From Nitrospirae bacterium RIFCSPHIGHO2_01_FULL_66_17 (lineage in GTDB: Bacteria > Nitrospirota > Nitrospiria > 2-01-FULL-66-17), in NCBI GenBank assembly GCA_001803875.1, contig MHEO01000032.1:34969-43728 (forward strand): a stretch of 8,760 nucleotides of DNA, in the 5' to 3' direction. The notes beneath the pieces were generated by a model. The model saw only the letters and a program-made list of their open reading frames with translations. It was not told the origin of the DNA and searched no databases. Below are positions 4,770-8,760 of this stretch, one piece after another. A program made the translations under genes and the position numbers. Each line of letters opens with the position of its first letter. Within the stretch, counting starts at the first letter, position 1.

Positions 4770-6104
4770 ATGATGGATCAGGCGCGAATACAATGGATGG
4801 GGGTACAGATCGGGGTCGCGTGGCTCTGTATAGCCGGAGGCGTTGGCACACCCGCTGTCGCAGCCGACGATGTGTCCTCGGAGCTGCGGGCGCTTAAAGA
4901 ACGAGTTGAGGCCTTGGAGCGTGGAGACAAGACGGTCGATGTGACCGAGAAGGACGGACACGGTCACCGGCTCCACCCCATCCACTCGCGCGGCGAAGCT
5001 GAGATCAGCGGAGACATCACCATGGTCGGCCAAGGAGTCTCGTCCGATCAACTGGCGGATCCGACGGCCGGCACGTCCGGCGACGCGATGGAGGGCACGC
5101 TGTCCCTCGATTTGTTCTTCGAGCACCAGGTCAGTTCGCGGGGCTTGGTGCTCGTCCAACTGGACGTTCAGCAGGGCCCCGGCCTTACCATCATCCCGGT
5201 CTTCGCCGCGCCGAACGGCAACACGACCGGTCCCAACAACGACGTCGAGTCGTTCGACAGCTCTCAGATCAACCTGGATCAGGCCTACTACGAGCATCGG
5301 GGGTTCGACGAGCGCCTGGTGCTCACCGTGGGGCAATACGATCCGACGATGCATTTCGACACCAACGCGTTCGCCAACAGCGAACGGTCCCAGTTCCTGG
5401 CCAACCTGTTCGGCAATAACCCGACGATCGAATTCGGGGGAACGGGCAATTTTTATGGACTGGGCGCGGTGGCGATGACGAAACCCGTCGAGTGGTTGGA
5501 CCTGATGGCGGGCGTGATGGAGGGCAACGGCGACTACCGCGAGGCGTTTGCCCGGCCGTGGTCGATGGTCGAGGCCGACCTCAAGGCCGCGTGGGGCGAG
5601 CGCCGGGGCACGTATCGGGTGTACGCGTGGCAAAATCGCAGCCACCACACCACAGGCGTCGTGTCCAATCTCCTGCCCGGCGGGCAAGATCGGAAGAACC
5701 ATGGGATTGGCGTCAACTTCGATCAGGAAGTGACGGAGCACGTGGGCGTTTGGGGGCGCTACGGCATGCAGGACAGCCGGGTGGCGTCATTCGATCGGTC
5801 CCTCACGGCGGGCATTCAGCTCGGCGGCGGGGCGTTCGGTCGCTCCCGCGACGCGCTGGGCATTGGCTACGGCCTCACGATGATCAGCGACGAGTACGAA
5901 GCGGCGCAGGCGGCGCTGGGTTCACCGGAATTCAGCGGAAACGAAGGCTACTGGGAAGTCTATTACCGGTACGTCGTCGACGGCGACGCCGAAGTCCGCG
6001 GGGTGTCGTTGTCCCCGGACGTGCAGTACATCACCAACGCGGGGGGCGATAGTTCGCTCGACCCCATCGTGGTGTACGGCCTCCGGCTCCAGGCGTTCTT
6101 CTAA
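4770..6104 (+). CDS. OprB-like outer-membrane porin with coiled coil and His cluster
   Basis: A 444-residue outer-membrane beta-barrel of the OprB (carbohydrate-selective porin-like) family. In order: a signal peptide (hydrophobic core about 11-27, cleavage probably at AVA-A near residue 31); a short coiled coil 'SSELRALKERVEALER' (36-51); a histidine cluster GHGHRLHPIH (63-72: H64, H66, H69, H72); then alternating barrel strands. The C-terminal segment 'DALGIGYGL...YWEVYYRYVV...LSPDVQYITNAGGD...YGLRLQAFF' is OprB-like and ends with the terminal Phe used for BAM recognition. GAGGGG (4764-4769) abuts the ATG at 4770, so the second ATG at 4773 is the likelier start. It is followed 22 bases later by a periplasmic metal-binding protein gene and preceded by nikR and a candidate NikR box. 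The His cluster and context suggest metal-ion passage rather than sugar (inference). Confidence 0.82.
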   Translation: MMDQARIQWMGVQIGVAWLCIAGGVGTPAVAADDVSSELRALKERVEALERGDKTVDVTEKDGHGHRLHPIHSRGEAEISGDITMVGQGVSSDQLADPTAGTSGDAMEGTLSLDLFFEHQVSSRGLVLVQLDVQQGPGLTIIPVFAAPNGNTTGPNNDVESFDSSQINLDQAYYEHRGFDERLVLTVGQYDPTMHFDTNAFANSERSQFLANLFGNNPTIEFGGTGNFYGLGAVAMTKPVEWLDLMAGVMEGNGDYREAFARPWSMVEADLKAAWGERRGTYRVYAWQNRSHHTTGVVSNLLPGGQDRKNHGIGVNFDQEVTEHVGVWGRYGMQDSRVASFDRSLTAGIQLGGGAFGRSRDALGIGYGLTMISDEYEAAQAALGSPEFSGNEGYWEVYYRYVVDGDAEVRGVSLSPDVQYITNAGGDSSLDPIVVYGLRLQAFF

Positions 6105-6114
6105 TCAGGCATCA

Positions 6115-6124
6115 GAGGAGGGGG
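6115..6124 (+). promoter_or_regulatory. Strong ribosome binding site of the metal-binding-protein gene
   Basis: GAGGAGGGGG lies directly before ATG 6127. Its GAGGAG core is 6 bases away, favouring 6127 over the in-frame ATG at 6133. Confidence 0.7.
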
Positions 6125-6126
6125 AT

Positions 6127-7134
6127 ATGTTGATGTTATTGAATGGATGGTGTGGATGGGTTCTCGGTGTCTTGGCACTGACGGCGGCGATCGCCATCGG
6201 ACCGGCGACCGCGGCAGAAACCGGGAAGAAGATCAAGGTTCTCACCACGGTCGCCCCGATCACCAATATCGTAAAAAATGTGGCGGGTCCTCACATCGAC
6301 CTGCACGGCCTGATTCCCGAGGGGGCGGATTCCCACACCTTTGACCCCGTGCCGAGCGACGTCAAATACGTCGCCCAGGCCGACCTGATCATCGTGAACG
6401 GCTTGCACCTGGAAACGCCCACGATGACGCTCGTCGAGGCGAACAAGAAAAAGACGGCCGTGGTGGTTCAATTGGCCGACCAGACGATCAAACGCAAGGA
6501 CTGGGTCTACGATTTCTCGTTCCCGGTGGATAAGGGCGATCCGAACCCGCACCTCTGGCTGAACGTTGCTCACGCCATGAAGTACGCGGAGATCGTGCGC
6601 GACGCGCTCGTGCGTGTCGACCCGGCCAACAAGACGGCCTACGAGGCCAACGGGACGGCGTACCTCGCCAAGCTCAAGCAGCTCGACGAAGCGATCATGG
6701 CCGTCATGAAAACAATCCCGCAGAAGAATCGCAAGCTCGTGACGTACCACGACTCGTGGGCGTACTTCTGCCCGCGCTACGGCTGTACAGTCATCGGGGC
6801 CGTCCAGCCGTCCGACTTCGCCCAGCCGTCGCCCCAGGACCTGATCGCGCTCATCAAGCAGCTCAGGGCCGAGGCGGTTCCCGCGATCTTCGGGTCCGAG
6901 GTGTTTCCCAGCAAGGTGCTCGACCAGATCGGCCGCGAGGCGGGCGTGAAGTTCATCGACACCTTGCGCGACGACGACCTCCCCGGCGATCTCGACGACC
7001 CGCGGCACACCTACGTCGGGATGATGAAGGAGAACGTGGAGACGATGGCCCGCGTGTTGGGCGGCGACGCCTCAGCGCTGAAGGGCATCGATCCGGGGAA
7101 TGTGCAGAGCACTCCGATAGAGGGCTCAAAATGA
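6127..7134 (+). CDS. ZnuA/TroA-like metal ABC transporter substrate-binding protein
   Basis: A 335-residue periplasmic binding protein of the cluster A-I (ZnuA/TroA/PsaA) family, which captures divalent metal for an ABC importer. A signal peptide is clear (hydrophobic 11-25, cleavage near ATA-A, residue 29/30), with no lipobox. Mature-protein motifs give the metal site: H70 ('DSHTFDPVPSD'), H142 ('NPHLWLN'), H208 ('TYHDSWAYF') and D278 ('FIDTL'). Three His plus Asp is the zinc-type set; manganese binders have Glu in the third place. The His-rich loop of many ZnuA proteins is absent. C215 and C220 lie close in sequence and may form a disulphide. The gene follows the porin by 22 bases and is probably cotranscribed. 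No cognate permease or ATPase gene follows. Given the candidate NikR site upstream, nickel or cobalt is possible; sequence alone favours zinc. Confidence 0.88.
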   Translation: MLMLLNGWCGWVLGVLALTAAIAIGPATAAETGKKIKVLTTVAPITNIVKNVAGPHIDLHGLIPEGADSHTFDPVPSDVKYVAQADLIIVNGLHLETPTMTLVEANKKKTAVVVQLADQTIKRKDWVYDFSFPVDKGDPNPHLWLNVAHAMKYAEIVRDALVRVDPANKTAYEANGTAYLAKLKQLDEAIMAVMKTIPQKNRKLVTYHDSWAYFCPRYGCTVIGAVQPSDFAQPSPQDLIALIKQLRAEAVPAIFGSEVFPSKVLDQIGREAGVKFIDTLRDDDLPGDLDDPRHTYVGMMKENVETMARVLGGDASALKGIDPGNVQSTPIEGSK

Positions 7135-7146
7135 AATCTCCCTCCC

Positions 7147-7659
7147 TCACCGCGCCCGCCTGTACGACACCTCCACCAGGCCGGAATCAAAACTCTGCGA
7201 GCGGACGAACTGCAGCGGCCGCTCGGGGAGTCTGGGCGCAAAGAGCGGGATTCCGTCTCCGAGGATGATCGGGTGCACGAACAGCCGGAAGTCGTCGATC
7301 AGATCGTGCCTCACGCACTCCGCGACAATCTGCGCGCCGCCGCCGAGCCAGATGTCCTTTCCCGGTTCGCGCTTAAGCTCGGACACGAAGGACGCGAGAT
7401 CGCCGGAGATGAACGTGACGTTTGCGTCCGGGGCGCGCGGTGTGCGGGAGAAGACAACGCCTCTGGTCCCCTTGTACGGATATTCGCCGAATCCCAGGGC
7501 CTGCTCGTACGTCTTGCGCCCCATGAGCACGGTGTCGACGCCGGCGAAGAATTCGGTATAGCCGTAGTCCTGATCGCTAAACAGCCAGTCGAAAGCGCCG
7601 GACGGCCGCGCGATGTAACCGTCAAGGCTGGTGGCGATATAGAGGATGAGCGTTCGCAT
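7147..7659 (-). CDS. RibD C-terminal / dihydrofolate-reductase-like protein
   Basis: A 170-residue protein of the RibD_C/DHFR-like family (relatives of YyaP and YwjB), an NADPH-binding fold without proven substrate in most members. Visible motifs: N-terminal strand 'LILYIATSLDGYIA' (4-17), 'DTVLMGRKTYE' (42-52), the cofactor loop 'WLGGGAQIVAE' (104-114), and 'LFVHPIILGDGIPLF' (126-140). It is full length for a stand-alone member. It is the last gene of the minus-strand run, starting 15 bases after the DUF1398-like gene, and lacks a good ribosome site, which fits translational coupling. It converges on the metal-binding-protein gene with only 12 bases between stops and no obvious terminator hairpin. 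It is probably not true folate reductase. Confidence 0.88.
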   Translation of the reverse strand: MRTLILYIATSLDGYIARPSGAFDWLFSDQDYGYTEFFAGVDTVLMGRKTYEQALGFGEYPYKGTRGVVFSRTPRAPDANVTFISGDLASFVSELKREPGKDIWLGGGAQIVAECVRHDLIDDFRLFVHPIILGDGIPLFAPRLPERPLQFVRSQSFDSGLVEVSYRRAR

Positions 7660-7674
7660 CGACAGGGGTGCCGG

Positions 7675-8073
7675 TCAGGTTGATGGTCGGGCGATGCGTT
7701 GGGTGTGCGTCTCGCCGCGGGCGCCTCGGTAGGTGATCGTTCGGCCGGTCAAGTCGACGTCGTATGTGGTGATCCCGGCGGCCCAGATCCGTTGCAGAAA
7801 GACGGGGTGGGTGCTTTTCCCCTGCTGATTTTCCAGAATCGCCGCGACGAGACCGTCATGGCTGAACGGAGCCGGCGTTGCGCCGGGAGGGGCGGTCGGC
7901 GCGCCGCGCTCGGCGTGGATCTCGTCGGCGCCGCGGCGAAACGAGATGGCGTGCGTGGCGACGTCGACGTGGTACGACGTGAGGCCCGCGTCGATCAGGA
8001 GTTGCACGAACTGGGGGTAGGTGATGCCGCCGCTCCTCGCCCGCCCAATCGCTTCTTCCACCGCATGTTTCAT
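7675..8073 (-). CDS. Duplicated DUF1398-like protein
   Basis: A 132-residue protein resembling the DUF1398 (YbcV-like) family, function unknown. It consists of two copies of a roughly 40-residue unit: 'ITYPQFVQLLIDAG' with 'SYHVDVATHAISFRRG', and 'THPVFLQRIWAAG' with 'TYDVDLTGRTITYRG'. They are separated by a Pro/Ala-rich linker (PTAPPGATPAPFS). Each unit has the (Y/H)P-x-F ... AG(I/L)T(S/T)Y-x-VD pattern. I placed the start at the ATG whose complement is 8071-8073, because GGAGAG lies 10 bases before it. An upstream in-frame ATG at 8091 adds six residues and starts 2 bases after the ankyrin gene's stop. There is no signal peptide or membrane segment. It is the middle gene of a three-gene minus-strand run. 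Confidence 0.7.
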   Translation of the reverse strand: MKHAVEEAIGRARSGGITYPQFVQLLIDAGLTSYHVDVATHAISFRRGADEIHAERGAPTAPPGATPAPFSHDGLVAAILENQQGKSTHPVFLQRIWAAGITTYDVDLTGRTITYRGARGETHTQRIARPST

Positions 8074-8093
8074 GGTGTCGCGTCTCTCCATCC

Positions 8094-8760
8094 TTATTTT
8101 CGAGGTTTGAGCAACAGACGCACGATGTCGAGGTGACCTTCCTCCGCCGCCAACATCACGGCGGTCTCGCCGTACCGGTTCTTGGCCTCAACATCCGCCC
8201 CCATCACGAGCAGGGCCTGCACGATGTTGGCATGTCCGGTTCGAGCCGCCAACATCAGCGCGGTATCGCCGTCGAGGGTTTTCGCGTTGACGTCGGCTCC
8301 CGCCGACAACAATGTCTTGACGATCGAGAGGCGGCCGTTCCAGACCGCGTCCATCAATACGGTTTCCCCGCCATCGCGCGTCGCGTTCACGTCAGCGCCC
8401 CGATCCAGCAACGCCTGAATAATGGCCTCGTATCCGTTCACCACGGCGTTCATCAGGGCCGTTCCTCCGTACTCGTCCCCCATGTTGACATCGGCGCCTC
8501 GGGCCAACAGCACCTGCACGGTCTCGGCATGTCCATTTCCAGCCGCTGCCATCAAGGCCGTCCTCAAGCCCGGGTCTCGTGTGTTGACGTTGACGCCGAG
8601 ATCGAGGAGCGCGCGGACGGTCTCGGTGCGGCCGTTCCACGCCGCATCGAGCAACGCGACGGCGTCCTGCTGCGTCTGTTTGTTCGCCCTGGAATTACGG
8701 TCCGCAGGACTCTGCGCGGCAGCGGCCTCGTTGGTCTCTCCACACACGCACAACACGCCG
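8094..8760 (-). CDS. Ankyrin-repeat protein, 5' end cut by the window
   Basis: At least 220 residues, with six tandem ankyrin repeats of 33 residues. They are easily seen from the repeated 'G-x-TALM-x-A...G...IV-x-LL-x-x-GADVNA' pattern, which ends at the C-terminus in 'GETAVMLAAEEGHLDIVRLLLKPRK'. Ankyrin repeats mediate protein-protein contacts. The frame stays open through the window edge. The GTG at 8756 is a possible start, but the residues just inside the edge (LCVCGETNEAAAAQS) look like the end of a signal peptide or lipoprotein leader, so the true start is probably outside and the protein exported. It heads the minus-strand run within the window; its stop is 2-20 bases from the next start, depending on the start chosen. 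Its partner is not identifiable. Confidence 0.85.
   Translation of the reverse strand, partial: GVLCVCGETNEAAAAQSPADRNSRANKQTQQDAVALLDAAWNGRTETVRALLDLGVNVNTRDPGLRTALMAAAGNGHAETVQVLLARGADVNMGDEYGGTALMNAVVNGYEAIIQALLDRGADVNATRDGGETVLMDAVWNGRLSIVKTLLSAGADVNAKTLDGDTALMLAARTGHANIVQALLVMGADVEAKNRYGETAVMLAAEEGHLDIVRLLLKPRK

Overview
The window is dense, GC-rich bacterial chromosome with ten recognisable protein genes and no RNA genes, CRISPR array, transposase or phage genes. The domain content fits a Nitrospirota or NC10 (Methylomirabilota)-like lineage: PCP_red-domain proteins in a non-phototroph setting, an HU protein of the 'RKARMGRNPQTGE' type, NikR, and an OprB-like porin. That assignment is inference from protein resemblance, with no phylogenetic marker in the window.

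Layout. (1) 85-372, + strand: an HU/IHF-family DNA-binding protein, followed by about 210 bases holding two REP-like hairpins with a shared right arm. (2) 584-4553, + strand: a tight run of five genes: an Mrp/NBP35-type P-loop ATPase, a zinc-ribbon protein with two PCP_red domains, a haem-oxygenase-like diiron oxidase (HDO/PqqC/CADD fold), a protein made of four PCP_red-like repeats, and the nickel regulator NikR. Gaps are 10-37 bases, so this is probably one operon. (3) 4554-4769: an AT-rich regulatory island (27% GC over 4611-4760, counted by hand) with a promoter candidate overlapping a NikR-box-like palindrome. (4) 4770-7134, + strand: an OprB-like outer-membrane porin with a histidine cluster, and a ZnuA/TroA-like periplasmic metal-binding protein. 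(5) 7147-8760, - strand, convergent with the previous block: an operon reading ankyrin-repeat protein (cut by the window edge), a duplicated DUF1398-like protein, and a RibD-C/dihydrofolate-reductase-like protein.

How they may work together. The most unusual block is Mrp ATPase, PCP_red x2, diiron oxidase, PCP_red x4. The only well-known context of PCP_red is the C-terminus of BchB/ChlB, whose partner BchL/ChlL is an Fe-S P-loop ATPase. The block therefore pairs a P-loop Fe-S ATPase with PCP_red modules, around a diiron oxidase, away from any photosynthesis gene. NikR at its end, with a candidate NikR site in front of the porin and metal-binding protein, suggests nickel-responsive (or other divalent metal) uptake across the outer membrane and periplasm. 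No permease or ATPase for that transporter lies in the window. Functional links between genes are inference; family calls rest on motifs named in each entry.
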